The notes below the pieces were generated by a model that was not told the origin of the DNA, ran no database searches, and saw only the letters and a list, made by a program, of their open reading frames with translations. Source: Candidatus Gastranaerophilales bacterium (GTDB taxonomy: Bacteria > Cyanobacteriota > Vampirovibrionia > Gastranaerophilales > Gastranaerophilaceae). From it: a stretch of 64,000 bases of DNA. This document shows positions 52,710-61,933 of this stretch, in pieces; position 1 is the first letter of the stretch; every line of letters starts with the position of its first letter. The stretch lies in contig CANPYW010000004.1 in assembly GCA_947588745.1 (NCBI GenBank), positions 45,004 to 109,003 of the forward strand. Reading direction: 5' to 3'. The translations under genes were made by a program, and so were the position numbers.

Positions 52710-53969
52710 ATGAATTATTCATTAGTAGTTTTTGGCGGTGGCACATCAGGTATTGCGGCAGCATATATTGCTTCTAAATATGGTATCAAAACTTTACTTG
52801 TTGAAAAGTCTGATGTGTTGGGAGGTGCAATTACGCAAGGGCTTGTTGTTCCCTGTATGAATTTGGATACTTCCGGTATTAATCAGGAGTTTGTTTCCGC
52901 ACTTATTGATTATGCTAAAAAATATAATGCCCAGCATACCTATTCCGACGGCAATAGATACTGGTTTAATCCAGAAATTTTAAAGATTGTCTTTGATAAA
53001 ATGCTTTCAGATGTCAATTGTGATGTATTGTTTTCAGTTTATCCTTCAAAAATCTCTTATTCTAAGAACTTTTCTGTTTCTTTATTACATAAAATGTTAT
53101 CATTACATATCGAAACGGATTATATTGTCGACGCTACATCGAATGCAGAAATTTTTAGATTGTTAAATTGTAAGTTTCAAAATAAAAATGAGCAAGTTCA
53201 GCAGCCAACATTAAGGTTTATATTATCTAATATAGATATTTCTACCTTTGCTGATTGGCTCTTAAAATTTGATTTAGACAGAAATGTTACAACTGTTGAA
53301 TATTCGAAAGACCAAATTTATCTTTCTACCGCCTATACTTGGTCTAAAGATAAAAATTGGGCATTAAGACCTATTTTTAATGAAGCGGTCAAAGATGGTA
53401 TTTTAAAAGATGATGATACAGCTTATTTTCAGGTGTTTTCTATACCCAACATGCCCGCCTCTCTTGCATTTAATTGCCCCAGAATATTAATTGATGGTGA
53501 TATATTAAATCCTTTTGTTTATTCCGGAGCTTTAAAGCAAGGCAGAGAACGTATTTATAGAATTTATAATTTTTGTAAAAAGTATTTTCCCGGATTTAAG
53601 AATTCATTTATTTCTCATATATCAGATTATTTAGGGGTAAGAGAGTCAGTAAGGGTGAAAGGTCAATATACTCTAACATCTGAGGATATTATTAATAATA
53701 AAAGTTTTGATAATGTAGCTTTTACGTCTAATTATCCTATAGATATTCATTCTCGAGATAACGAAAATGATAAATTATTATTTACAAATCATACGTATAA
53801 AATTCCACTGGAAGCTATAAAATCAGCTGATTATTCTAATTTATATGCTGTTGGAAGGATTATCAGTGCTGATTTTATGGCTCAATCTGCAGTCAGAACA
53901 CAATTAAACTGCTTCTCTATGGGAGAAGCAGCTGCTAAAGATGTATATAAATGTTTAAATAACTTTTAA
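52710..53969 (+). CDS. FAD-dependent oxidoreductase (FAD_oxidored family)
   Basis: The 419-residue protein has the FAD site LVVFGGGTSGIAAAYIASKYG at the N-terminus, LLVEKSDVLGGAITQGLV, a middle DYIVDATSNAEIFRLLNC and the C-terminal YAVGRIISADFMAQSAVRTQ, features of the PF12831 group of flavoproteins that includes enzymes and unknowns related to succinate dehydrogenase. No iron-sulfur motif. The substrate cannot be told. Its stop overlaps the convergent DprA-like gene by four bases. Confidence 0.85.
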   Translation: MNYSLVVFGGGTSGIAAAYIASKYGIKTLLVEKSDVLGGAITQGLVVPCMNLDTSGINQEFVSALIDYAKKYNAQHTYSDGNRYWFNPEILKIVFDKMLSDVNCDVLFSVYPSKISYSKNFSVSLLHKMLSLHIETDYIVDATSNAEIFRLLNCKFQNKNEQVQQPTLRFILSNIDISTFADWLLKFDLDRNVTTVEYSKDQIYLSTAYTWSKDKNWALRPIFNEAVKDGILKDDDTAYFQVFSIPNMPASLAFNCPRILIDGDILNPFVYSGALKQGRERIYRIYNFCKKYFPGFKNSFISHISDYLGVRESVRVKGQYTLTSEDIINNKSFDNVAFTSNYPIDIHSRDNENDKLLFTNHTYKIPLEAIKSADYSNLYAVGRIISADFMAQSAVRTQLNCFSMGEAAAKDVYKCLNNF

Positions 53970-54526
53970 TCTAAATAGAAAGCTGTTACAACTTTATGTG
54001 AGTCCTCAGCGTGCTGTAAAGCTTTGTGTAAAGTATTAGATGTATGAGAAAGGAAGCAAATAAATTGCTGGCATTCATCGATTATTTCTCTGTTGCAAAT
54101 TCTGCTTGCATCAGCCAATGTCATCATAGAACGGTCAGGATGTTCTGTAATATTGGGAACGCCTATCAATTGGTCTTGTACATCAGAAGGTTGTTGTCCT
54201 ATAGTTTGTGGTAGAATAACTCTTAACTTATCAGGATTTGCTTTCATAGCACCTCTAATTGCCGCAGCATTTGTTCCGCTTGAACCTCCGCTTGTTATAA
54301 CCGTATTTCCTTGTATTACTAATGCATAAGATAAAACTTCTATAATTTGCTGATGAGTAATAGGAAGATTTCTGCTGCCAATAATAGCAACTTTTTTGGC
54401 AGATTGCTGTATTGTGGCTAATTCAACAGCCAAAGCATCTAATACGCTAGGGTCGTTTGATGATACTTTGTCCATATCATCGACCGGAACCATAATCTGC
54501 TGTTCATTTTTGTTTTCGTCCGACAT
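53966..54526 (-). CDS. DprA-related Rossmann protein of the cyanobacterial type
   Basis: The 186-residue protein has VAIIGSRNLPITHQQIIEVLSYAL, ITSGGSSGTNAAAIRGAMKA, VILPQTIGQQPSDVQ and ends HKVVTAFYLD. The GSRxLP and SGGSSGTN blocks are those of the DprA/LOG Rossmann fold; the particular THQQ, ILPQ and FYLD motifs are ones I associate with proteins annotated as DNA recombination-mediator protein A in Cyanobacteria. It lacks the SAM and winged-helix domains of true DprA. The role is unsettled. It supports the cyanobacterial kinship of the organism. Confidence 0.8.
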   Translation of the reverse strand: MSDENKNEQQIMVPVDDMDKVSSNDPSVLDALAVELATIQQSAKKVAIIGSRNLPITHQQIIEVLSYALVIQGNTVITSGGSSGTNAAAIRGAMKANPDKLRVILPQTIGQQPSDVQDQLIGVPNITEHPDRSMMTLADASRICNREIIDECQQFICFLSHTSNTLHKALQHAEDSHKVVTAFYLD

Positions 54527-54690
54527 ATTTTACTTATTATCCTAACTATAATCTATTTTAACAATACATTTATAATATCACATTTTTTATAAAATATAAA
54601 GACTGCCTTTAAAATTAATACTTAAGATATTTACTATAACGTAATTATTTGAATTAATTAGTTTATAATATCTTAATTTTAGGAGAAGCT

Positions 54691-55698
54691 ATGGAAACAG
54701 TTGTATTTTATGATATAAAAGATTACGAACAGACTTTTTTAGAGAGTGAATTATCAGATAGATATAATTTATCTTTTATACAAGATAGTTTGACTTTTGA
54801 TTCTCATATATCAAAAACAGAACAAAATGCCTCTATTATATCTGTATTTACCGGCTCTCGGGTTGATGCTCAAACTTTAAAGAATTTTCCTAATCTAAAA
54901 TTAATATTAACAAGGTCGGTAGGATATAGTCATATTGATACTGACTATTGCAAAGAAAAAAATATAATTGTCGCAAATACTCCCCATTATGGGGATTATA
55001 CCGTTGCAGAGTTTTCATTCGGCATTCTTCTTAATATTGTAAGAAAAATTTCTTTTGCAGCTCATAAGTTGCAGCAAGGCGAAATGTACCCTGAAACATT
55101 TGGTATGGAACTTTTTGGAAAAACAATAGGAATTGTTGGTATTGGTTCAATTGGCTCTAAATCAGTAAAAATTGCCAGCGGTTTTTCTATGAATATTTTA
55201 TGTTATGATGTTAACAAAAATGAAGAACTTATTTCTAAATATAATATTTCTTATGTAGATTTAGAAACATTATGTAAATTATCTGATATTATAATGCTTC
55301 ACGCTCCTTTAACTACTAAAACTTATCATTTAATTAATAAGGATACTTTGAATTTAATGAAAGATACAGTGGTAATAGTAAATACTGCAAGAGGTGAATT
55401 GATTGATACGGAAGCTTTATATGACGCTTTAATAGATAATAAGATTGGTTATGCGGCTCTTGATGTGCTTGAGTTTGAAGAAACTATATCAAATAAACGA
55501 CCGGGGGATAACTTAAATTTGAATAATTTAAGAACTTCATTAATTAATGGTAAACTTTTAAATTTAGATAATGTTTTGGCTACTCCTCATATTGCTTATG
55601 ATACAAAAGAGGCTGTTCACAGAATTTTATATATGACTGTAGAAAATCTTAATCAATTTTCTCATGGCTTAAAAATTGAAAATCGGATAAATTCATAA
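54691..55698 (+). CDS. D-2-hydroxyacid dehydrogenase, second gene
   Basis: The 335-residue protein has TRSVGYSHIDTDYC near residue 75, the NAD site IGIVGIGSIGSK near 146, the catalytic Arg in NTARGELID and His in TPHIAYDTKEA, and a Glu in DVLEFEE. It resembles D-lactate and related dehydrogenases but is clearly different from the enzyme at 14320 (their substrate loops differ), so the two probably have different substrates. GGAG precedes the ATG. It is monocistronic as far as can be seen. Confidence 0.85.
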   Translation: METVVFYDIKDYEQTFLESELSDRYNLSFIQDSLTFDSHISKTEQNASIISVFTGSRVDAQTLKNFPNLKLILTRSVGYSHIDTDYCKEKNIIVANTPHYGDYTVAEFSFGILLNIVRKISFAAHKLQQGEMYPETFGMELFGKTIGIVGIGSIGSKSVKIASGFSMNILCYDVNKNEELISKYNISYVDLETLCKLSDIIMLHAPLTTKTYHLINKDTLNLMKDTVVIVNTARGELIDTEALYDALIDNKIGYAALDVLEFEETISNKRPGDNLNLNNLRTSLINGKLLNLDNVLATPHIAYDTKEAVHRILYMTVENLNQFSHGLKIENRINS

Positions 55699-55977
55699 AA
55701 AAAATGCAAGTTTAAATGTAAGATTTAAGAACTTGCAATATTTACACTAGCCGAAACATTAATAACTTTCTTATTATATAATTTTTTTTTGATTTAGTAA
55801 AGTAAATTACTTATTTTTACATAAGTATAAGTTAACATTTATTTACAATTTTAATAGCATTATCATTAAATATTTATAAAATTTTTTCAAATATCTTAAT
55901 GCAATTTAACATAAAAGACAATTTTTTTGTATTTTTTTCTTATATATGTTAAAAAGATATTTATAGAAAGAATTATT

Positions 55978-56226
55978 ATGAATAACAAATCTTTTGGAAG
56001 CTTAACGTTAAATAAGTCCATAATTCATTTAAAAAAGATTTTAAGTAATGATGATTATGCTATTAGCTATATTTTTAATGACATAGATAAGCATCTTAAA
56101 AATTTAACAGTAATAGAGGCAGAGCGTCAAATAGCATTTGAACATCTGCGTGATTTGACGAAACGCCTTCAATCTAACAGAATAAAAAGTAATGCAAAGA
56201 AATTTTGCAGATATTTTTCTGATTAA
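55978..56226 (+). CDS. Small unknown helical protein
   Basis: The 82-residue protein starts MNNKSFGSLTLNKSIIH and continues with three predicted helices rich in Lys, Arg and Asp, including VIEAERQIAFEHLRDLTKRL. It has no signal peptide and no known motif. ATG at 55978 is preceded by GAAAGAATTATT, a weak ribosome site; the longer frame to 55927 is less likely. KSFG near the start recalls the SFG leaders elsewhere, though it may be chance in so short a match. Confidence 0.55.
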   Translation: MNNKSFGSLTLNKSIIHLKKILSNDDYAISYIFNDIDKHLKNLTVIEAERQIAFEHLRDLTKRLQSNRIKSNAKKFCRYFSD

Positions 56227-56241
56227 ATGCTTATAAATATT

Positions 56242-56394
56242 TTATTCGTCTGCAATAACAGCTATTTTCTCTCTTTTTAGTATTTTTATAAAGGATTTGT
56301 AATTAATATTTAAAAAATTAATACTTTTTTTCTTTTCAATACTTTTTTCGCAATTCTGAAGTTCTACCGCAAATTTAATTAATCTTGGATTCAT
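56242..56394 (-). CDS. Possible small protein of 50 residues
   Basis: On the minus strand ATG at 56394 follows GGAAATTAT and reads 50 codons beginning MNPRLIKFAVELQNCEKS, then a Lys-rich stretch and IKILKREKIAVIADE. The N-terminal helix has real-looking composition, the middle is low-complexity. It is convergent with the preceding small gene, 15 bases apart. I do not recognise it. Confidence 0.4.
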   Translation of the reverse strand: MNPRLIKFAVELQNCEKSIEKKKSINFLNINYKSFIKILKREKIAVIADE

Positions 56395-56452
56395 ATAATT
56401 TCCTTAAATTTTAATACTTATATATAAAGTATTTTTATATTAAAAAATTGCT

Positions 56453-56481
56453 TTAACATATACAAAAATTTATGTTACTAT
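56453..56481 (+). promoter_or_regulatory. Candidate promoter for ricT
   Basis: TTAACA (56453-56458) and TACTAT (56476-56481) are 17 bases apart and end eight bases before the ricT ATG, so the mRNA would be nearly leaderless. The ATG has no clear ribosome site, which fits. Confidence 0.4.
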
Positions 56482-56488
56482 ATAAATT

Positions 56489-57418
56489 ATGTTAGCTGTT
56501 AAACTCATTAAAAATAAACAATATCCGCTTGAAATTCCTGAAAATATCATCGTCAAGCATGGTGATATGGTTATAGTCCTTACTGATAAAGGTGAAGAAG
56601 TTGCACAGGCTTATCTTGTTCCACCTCAAATTGAAAGTATTCTTATAAGGAAAAAAGTACCCTCAGTTCCTTTGGTTAGAGTTATGAGTGCTGATGATTT
56701 AGCTTCTTATGAAGAACTTTGTAAGCTTGAAAATGATGGTTATAAAGAATGCCTTAATTTAATTAAAGAACATAAACTGCAAATGAGTTTAATTCAATGC
56801 AAATATACTTTTGACAGGAAAAAAGTTACTTTTTATTATACAGCCCCTGAAAGAGTTGACTTTAGAAATTTGCTAAAAGATTTAACAAAAGTATTTAAAC
56901 GTGTCAGAATTGATTTAAAACACATTGGTGTTAGAGATGAAACGTCTTTATGTTCCGGAAATGGATTGTGTGGTCGTCCTTTTTGCTGTTGTTCATTTAA
57001 ACGTCAATTTGATTCGATAAATATTAAATTAGCACAAGATCAAGGTATGCCGATTACGCCAAGTAAAATATCAGGTACCTGTGGCAGACTATTGTGTTGT
57101 TTAAGCTATGAATATAATAATTATATAGAAACTGCAAAAGAAATGGTTCCAATTGGTTCAGGAGTCATGACTCAAGACGGTCTTGGACGTGTTTGTGCTT
57201 TAAATATTCTTACTAATAAAGTATCTGTGAAGTTTTCGGACGGAAAAATTAAGGAATTCTTTAATAATGAAGTCGAAATGATTGATGCTGATGTTAATAT
57301 TGATATTGATACTAATTCTTCCGGTTATAAGTATGCTTCTATGCAGCAGCAATCGGATGATGACTTTGATATCAAACAAATAACTAATGATAAAGGAAGT
57401 TCTACAGGTAACATTTAA
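56489..57418 (+). CDS. ricT: PSP1 domain protein RicT/YaaT
   Basis: The 309-residue protein has the PSP1 C-terminal domain: FYYTAPERVDFRNLLKDL, VRIDLKHIGVRDE, LCGRPFCCCSFKRQF and ISGTCGRLLCCLSYEY. The Cys sets bind iron-sulfur clusters in the Bacillus RicT-RicA-RicF complex, which controls phosphorelay and RNA processing with RNase Y. RicA and RicF are not in this window. A tail of about 40 Asp/Ser-rich residues follows. It is convergent with the histidine kinase, overlapping four bases. Confidence 0.92.
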   Translation: MLAVKLIKNKQYPLEIPENIIVKHGDMVIVLTDKGEEVAQAYLVPPQIESILIRKKVPSVPLVRVMSADDLASYEELCKLENDGYKECLNLIKEHKLQMSLIQCKYTFDRKKVTFYYTAPERVDFRNLLKDLTKVFKRVRIDLKHIGVRDETSLCSGNGLCGRPFCCCSFKRQFDSINIKLAQDQGMPITPSKISGTCGRLLCCLSYEYNNYIETAKEMVPIGSGVMTQDGLGRVCALNILTNKVSVKFSDGKIKEFFNNEVEMIDADVNIDIDTNSSGYKYASMQQQSDDDFDIKQITNDKGSSTGNI

Positions 57419-58431
57419 TTATTTTCTTTTATATCAACCGGAAGTGTTAATATAAATGTTGTATAAATATTATCTGTACATTTAACTTTTATTTCTCCAC
57501 CATGGGCAAGTATTATTTGTTGTGAAATATATAAACCCAGTCCGGTTCCTGATTTCTTTAGTTTTGAATTCCCAGAATAATATTTTTGAAAAATTAAATT
57601 TAAGTCCTCTTCTGAAATACAATTCCCTTTATTTGTAATGTAAAATTCGGCAAATTTATCAGAAAGTTCTGTCTTTATTATTATTTCAGACTCTTTTGCA
57701 CTGTATGTTAATGCATTATGAACTAAATTTTTTATAACTCTTTTTAGCTGAAAAAAATCAAAATAACATTTTAAATCTTTTGTAGGTTCTATGTTCATTA
57801 TGATGTTTTTATTTGAATTATTTATTATAGGCTGCATTTCATTTAGTGAGGATTTTATAAGTTCATTAAAATTGTTGCTAGAAAGATTAAGAACAGGTGA
57901 TTTTTGTTCTATTTTATATACTTCTAGCAAGTTTTCAATTAATTCTTTTAATTCCTGATTAGAGTTCTTCATTAACTTTAATACACTTACTTGTTTTTTG
58001 TTTAAAATGCCAAATCTTCCGTCCAGCAGGTAGTTTAATGAATTTAATTCCGCTATAACGGGTACTTTCATATCGTGAGTTAATGTTGCTATAAATTCAT
58101 CTTTTAATTCTTTAAGCTGCTTTTCTTGTTGTATTATTTCTTCTAATGTTAAATTTTTATTTGATAGAGTTAGTTGATATTCTTTTATCATTACTTCTCT
58201 GTCATTTATAGTTTCAAATAATCTGTTGATTGTTGTTTCAAGTTCTTTGTTGTGAAGGTTTTCCAGTCTTACATTAATATTTCCGTATCTTACTCTTTTT
58301 ATCGCTATAATTAATTTCGCTATATCGTTTTGTATACATTTTCTTCTTTGTATTTGATTTATATATAACATAACAAGTGTTATTATTATACATACTAAAA
58401 AACATAATATTGTTAATGCTAATTTATTCAT
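57415..58431 (-). CDS. Sensor histidine kinase
   Basis: The 338-residue protein has one N-terminal membrane helix (about 5-25), a HAMP-like segment, a coiled region near 70-112, the phospho-acceptor His119 in ATLTHDMKVP, and the ATP domain with NLVHNALTYSA (N box) and GTGLGLYISQQII (G box). There is almost no external sensing part, so it probably senses through the membrane or a partner. No regulator gene is adjacent; the NarL-type regulator at 50478 is a candidate. It sits between ricT and tsf. Confidence 0.92.
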   Translation of the reverse strand: MNKLALTILCFLVCIIITLVMLYINQIQRRKCIQNDIAKLIIAIKRVRYGNINVRLENLHNKELETTINRLFETINDREVMIKEYQLTLSNKNLTLEEIIQQEKQLKELKDEFIATLTHDMKVPVIAELNSLNYLLDGRFGILNKKQVSVLKLMKNSNQELKELIENLLEVYKIEQKSPVLNLSSNNFNELIKSSLNEMQPIINNSNKNIIMNIEPTKDLKCYFDFFQLKRVIKNLVHNALTYSAKESEIIIKTELSDKFAEFYITNKGNCISEEDLNLIFQKYYSGNSKLKKSGTGLGLYISQQIILAHGGEIKVKCTDNIYTTFILTLPVDIKENN

Positions 58432-58446
58432 ATCCCAATTATAACA

Positions 58447-58472
58447 AAAAAGGAGCCAACAGACTCCTTTTT
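58447..58472 (-). terminator. Terminator after tsf
   Basis: AAAAAGGAG (58447-58455) pairs with CTCCTTTTT (58464-58472) around eight bases. Read on the minus strand it ends with a T run and closes the rpsB-tsf transcript before the kinase gene. Confidence 0.8.
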
Positions 58473-58492
58473 AATCAACTGTATATATGTGT

Positions 58493-59356
58493 TTAATGTA
58501 CCATCTGACTCATAACTTCTTCTGCAAAATTGTCTTGTCTTTTTTCAATTCCTTCACCGAGAGTCCAACGTACAAAAGAGTTAATTGTTAATTTACCGTT
58601 AATTAATTGTTCTATTGTTTTATCCGGTTCTTTTACAAATGGTTGTTCCAATAAACATCTTTGCGACATTAATTTGTTTACACGTCCTTCAACTATTTTA
58701 GCTTTAATATTATCCGGTTTCTTTGCTAAATCTTCTTTCCCCATTTCAATTCTTGTTTCTTCTTCAATAACAGATTGCGGAATTTCTTTTCTTGAAACAA
58801 ATTCGGGAGCTGAAGAAGCTATGTGGAGTGCAATATCTTTAAGTAAAGCTTGGTCATCTGCACTCGCAGAAATTAATACGCCTATTTTACCGTTGTGAAC
58901 ATAAGTAGAAAGATTTCCTTCCAATATTTTATATCTTCTTATGCTTATTTTTTCACCAATAGTAGCTATTTTATCTTTTACAGCATCTTCGATTTTCATA
59001 TTACATTTTTTGCAAACAGATGAATTTAAAGCATCCATATCTTTTGGTTTTGTTTCCACAATATGTTTTGCTAATCCGTTAACAAAAGATTTAAAATCTT
59101 CGTTTTTCGCTACAAAATCAGTTTCACAATTAACTTCAACTATAGCACCAACACCATTTTCAATGTAAGAAGCAACTAAACCTTCTGCAGCTATTCTGTT
59201 TTGCTTCTTTTCTGCTGAAGCAATACCTTTTTGTCTTAAAAGCTCCATTGCTTTTTCCATATCACCGTTCGTTTGTTCAAGTGCATTTTTTGCATTCATA
59301 AAACCTGCACCGGTCTTATCTCTTAGCTCTTTTACCATTGAAGCACTAATTACCAT
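58493..59356 (-). CDS. tsf: Elongation factor Ts
   Basis: EF-Ts exchanges GDP on EF-Tu. The 287-residue protein has SASMVKELRDKTGAGFMNAKNALE at the N-terminus, the family signature GLVASYIENGVGAIVEVNCETDFVAKNE, and the C-terminal region with LLEQPFVKEPDKTIEQLI. ATG at 59356 follows AAAGGAATAATTAAT; the upstream TTG at 59374 lies before that site. It follows rpsB after 78 bases that hold a perfect hairpin. Confidence 0.95.
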   Translation of the reverse strand: MVISASMVKELRDKTGAGFMNAKNALEQTNGDMEKAMELLRQKGIASAEKKQNRIAAEGLVASYIENGVGAIVEVNCETDFVAKNEDFKSFVNGLAKHIVETKPKDMDALNSSVCKKCNMKIEDAVKDKIATIGEKISIRRYKILEGNLSTYVHNGKIGVLISASADDQALLKDIALHIASSAPEFVSRKEIPQSVIEEETRIEMGKEDLAKKPDNIKAKIVEGRVNKLMSQRCLLEQPFVKEPDKTIEQLINGKLTINSFVRWTLGEGIEKRQDNFAEEVMSQMVH

Positions 59357-59381
59357 ATTAATTATTCCTTTCAACTTTTTC

Positions 59382-59418
59382 TAATATTATTGTACCTATA
59401 AAAGGTACAATAATATTA
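59382..59418 (-). repeat. Perfect 15-bp inverted repeat between rpsB and tsf
   Basis: TAATATTATTGTACC (59382-59396) and GGTACAATAATATTA (59404-59418) pair without mismatch around a seven-base loop. On the transcribed strand no T run follows, so it is not a simple terminator. It probably sets the ratio of rpsB to tsf by attenuation, processing or protection from decay. Confidence 0.8.
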
Positions 59419-59434
59419 TATCTAAAATAAAATG

Positions 59435-60241
59435 TTATTCTTCTGTTTTATCAGCAGTTTCAGAGTCTGTTTTTACTTCATCTTGCTCTTGAACCGTAAC
59501 ACCTGCATCTTCTGCTTTTATAGATTGAACTTTTGCCATTTGATTAGCTTTGTTTTCTCTTAATTGCTTTCCTTCCAATACCGCATCAGCAAGCTTTGAA
59601 CAAACTAATTTTATGGCTCTTATTGCATCGTCATTTCCCGGAATGATGTAATCTATACCATCAGGATCTGCGTTTGTATCTGCAAGACAAATAACCGGAA
59701 TTTCAAGTTTGTTTGCTTCTGCTATGGCAATTGCTTCTTTCTTTTGGTCTATAACTACAAGTATATCAGGCATGCCTCTCATTTCTTTAATACCGCCTAA
59801 TGTTTTTGTTAGTTTAGAAAGTTTTCTCATCATTTGAGCTATTTCTTTCTTTGGAAGCTTGTCTAATTGTCCTGAGTTTGAAAATTCTTCAATTTCTCTT
59901 AATTTATTTACACGACTTCTTATAGTTTCAAAATTGGTAAGCATACCGCCTAACCATCTTCTGTTTACATAGTATGCACCTGCTCTTTGAGCTTCTTCCG
60001 CAACTACATCAACAGCTTGTTTTTTTGTACCAACAAAAACAACATTTTTACCTTTAGCCGCATAATCTCTAACTACAGAATATGCTTCATCTAATTTTTC
60101 AGATGTTTTTCTTAAATCTAATACATAAATACCATTTCTTGCGCCATAGATATATGGTTTCATTTTCGGGTTCCATCTTTGTGTTTGATGTCCAAAATGA
60201 ACACCTGCGTCAAGTAATTCAATCATTGATGCTACTGGCAT
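59435..60241 (-). CDS. rpsB: 30S ribosomal protein S2
   Basis: S2 is a small-subunit protein needed for S1 binding. The 268-residue product has [69 protein letters not shown] and [23 protein letters not shown], all in normal order, plus an acidic C-terminal tail of about 40 residues. ATG at 60241 follows AAGGAGAAAAACG; the upstream start at 60286 has no support. It heads the rpsB-tsf pair. Confidence 0.95.
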   Translation of the reverse strand: MPVASMIELLDAGVHFGHQTQRWNPKMKPYIYGARNGIYVLDLRKTSEKLDEAYSVVRDYAAKGKNVVFVGTKKQAVDVVAEEAQRAGAYYVNRRWLGGMLTNFETIRSRVNKLREIEEFSNSGQLDKLPKKEIAQMMRKLSKLTKTLGGIKEMRGMPDILVVIDQKKEAIAIAEANKLEIPVICLADTNADPDGIDYIIPGNDDAIRAIKLVCSKLADAVLEGKQLRENKANQMAKVQSIKAEDAGVTVQEQDEVKTDSETADKTEE

Positions 60242-60373
60242 CGTTTTTCTCCTTTTTTTCTTGTAACCTTCGAATTGCGTTCCCATCTTTTTTATAAGAC
60301 TAAGCTTGTTACATATTGTAATGAGCCTATCGGATTAACAATTCAACAATATAATAATACAAACATAAAAATT

Positions 60374-60402
60374 TTGTCATTTTTTTTATTATATTGTAGA
60401 AT
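60374..60402 (+). promoter_or_regulatory. Candidate promoter for nfeD-SPFH
   Basis: TTGTCA (60374-60379) and TAGAAT (60397-60402) are 17 bases apart, about 27 bases before the nfeD ATG. Confidence 0.55.
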
Positions 60403-60429
60403 TAGTTATGTAGATTATTGAGGTATGTT

Positions 60430-60858
60430 ATGAGTTTGTTTTTTATTTTTATTGTCATATCTATTATTGCTGTTATTATTGAAATAATTCTTCCTACCAT
60501 GTTTTGTATAAATTTTGCCTTTTCAGGTATTATTACATCAATTGTTTCTTTATACTGGAATAATGAGTTAGGTTTAACGGTTTTATTTATTGTGTTATCC
60601 GTTCTTTCCATAGTCTTTTTAAAGCCTATTTTATCAAATTTGCTATCTCACGATAATAAAACTGATTTTAACGGACAATATACGGGTAAAATCGCAAAAG
60701 TTTTATCAAAAATTACTAATACTGAAGGTTCAGTTACCATTTATGATGAAAGATGGGAAGCAAGATTACTTGATTCAACACAAACAGAAATCCCCGAGGG
60801 TTCTGATGTAAGGATTGTCAGAACAAAGGGAACTATATTATACGTAGAAAAAATTTAG
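60430..60858 (+). CDS. NfeD family membrane protein
   Basis: The 142-residue protein has two or three membrane helices in the first 75 residues and a C-terminal OB-fold-like domain with FNGQYTGKIAKVLSK, GSVTIYDERWEARL and GSDVRIVRTKGTILYVEKI, the short NfeD type (NfeD1b). NfeD proteins are encoded with SPFH proteins and probably help them form membrane microdomains. ATG at 60430 is six bases after GAGG. The SPFH gene follows after eight bases. Confidence 0.88.
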   Translation: MSLFFIFIVISIIAVIIEIILPTMFCINFAFSGIITSIVSLYWNNELGLTVLFIVLSVLSIVFLKPILSNLLSHDNKTDFNGQYTGKIAKVLSKITNTEGSVTIYDERWEARLLDSTQTEIPEGSDVRIVRTKGTILYVEKI

Positions 60859-60866
60859 GAGGTACA

Positions 60867-61850
60867 ATGGAATTTTACTTTTTAGGGCCTTTTATGTTCT
60901 TTATTATTATAGGGCTAGTGTTTATACTTTTAAAATGTGTAATTGTTGTTCACGAAGCAGAGGCTATTATTATTGAAAGCTTAGGAAAGTATACAAAAAC
61001 TCTCCATTCCGGTTTCCATATCATTACACCTTTTTTGGAGGCTCCCCGCCCCATGCTTAAAATCGAAAAAAAAGCAGGGCTAGACGGTAAATTCTATAAC
61101 GCTCTTGTTCAATCTGATAGAATTGATTTAAGAGAAACAGTATATGATTTTCCCCGTCAAAATGTTATTACAAAGGATAATGTTACAATTAGTATCAATG
61201 CTTTATTGTATTTCCAGATTATTAACGAAAAAAAAGCATTATATTCTATTGAAAATTTACCCGAAGCTATAGAAAAGCTTACTCAAACTAACTTAAGAAA
61301 CCTTGTTGGTCAGCTTGCTTTGGATGAAACTCTTGTTTCAAGAGATATTATTAATGATAAATTAAGAGAGATACTTGATAGAGCTACTGATAAGTGGGGC
61401 GTAAAAGTTAATAGGGTAGAACTTCAAGATATTGTTCCACCTGCAAGTATACAAAATGCAATGGAAAAAGAAAAGAAAGCTGAACAAGATAGGCGTGCTA
61501 CAATTCTTGAAGCTGAAGGTATAAAAAAGTCTGCTATTTTAAAGGCTGAAGGTGAAAAAGAAGCTGCCATAAATCAAGCAGAAGGTGAAAAACAGGCCGA
61601 AATCTTAAAAGCTGAAGGTATAGCTCAGGCTCGTATAATTCAGGCTGATGCTGAAAAAGAAGCCATTTATAGAATTGTTAATGCACTTGCGGATAAAGGT
61701 AATCCTGCACAATATTTAATTGCTATGAAATATTTGGAAACCCTTACAAGTATTACATCTGGCGAAAATAATAAAATTGTTTATATGCCTTATGAAGCGA
61801 CGGGTGTGCTAAGCTCGGTTGATTGTGTAAAACAAATGTTTAACAAATAA
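60867..61850 (+). CDS. SPFH domain (stomatin/QmcA-like) membrane protein
   Basis: The 327-residue protein has an N-terminal membrane helix (MFFIIIGLVFILLKCVIVV), the band 7 domain with VIVVHEAEAIIIESLGKY, FPRQNVITKDNVTISINALLYF and VELQDIVPPASIQNAMEKE, and then a long Ala/Glu-rich helix (EAEGIKKSAILKAEGEKEAA). It fits the bacterial stomatin/QmcA group, which forms rings or rafts in the membrane. With NfeD it forms a classic pair. A strong terminator follows. Confidence 0.92.
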   Translation: MEFYFLGPFMFFIIIGLVFILLKCVIVVHEAEAIIIESLGKYTKTLHSGFHIITPFLEAPRPMLKIEKKAGLDGKFYNALVQSDRIDLRETVYDFPRQNVITKDNVTISINALLYFQIINEKKALYSIENLPEAIEKLTQTNLRNLVGQLALDETLVSRDIINDKLREILDRATDKWGVKVNRVELQDIVPPASIQNAMEKEKKAEQDRRATILEAEGIKKSAILKAEGEKEAAINQAEGEKQAEILKAEGIAQARIIQADAEKEAIYRIVNALADKGNPAQYLIAMKYLETLTSITSGENNKIVYMPYEATGVLSSVDCVKQMFNK

Positions 61851-61858
61851 ATTTAACA

Positions 61859-61891
61859 GGCGATAAACTTAAATAATTTATCGCCTTTTTT
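61859..61891 (+). terminator. Rho-independent terminator after the SPFH gene
   Basis: GGCGATAAA (61859-61867) pairs with TTTATCGCC (61877-61885) around nine bases and is followed by T. Confidence 0.9.
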
Positions 61892-61933
61892 AATTATTAT
61901 AAATTTGAAATATATGTAGTATAATAATTAAAA

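Noticed and set aside
55703..55742. TGCAAGTT / AACTTGCA stem after the second dehydrogenase gene
   Set aside because: The stem is only 8 bp with a long loop and no T run follows, so a terminator is not supported.
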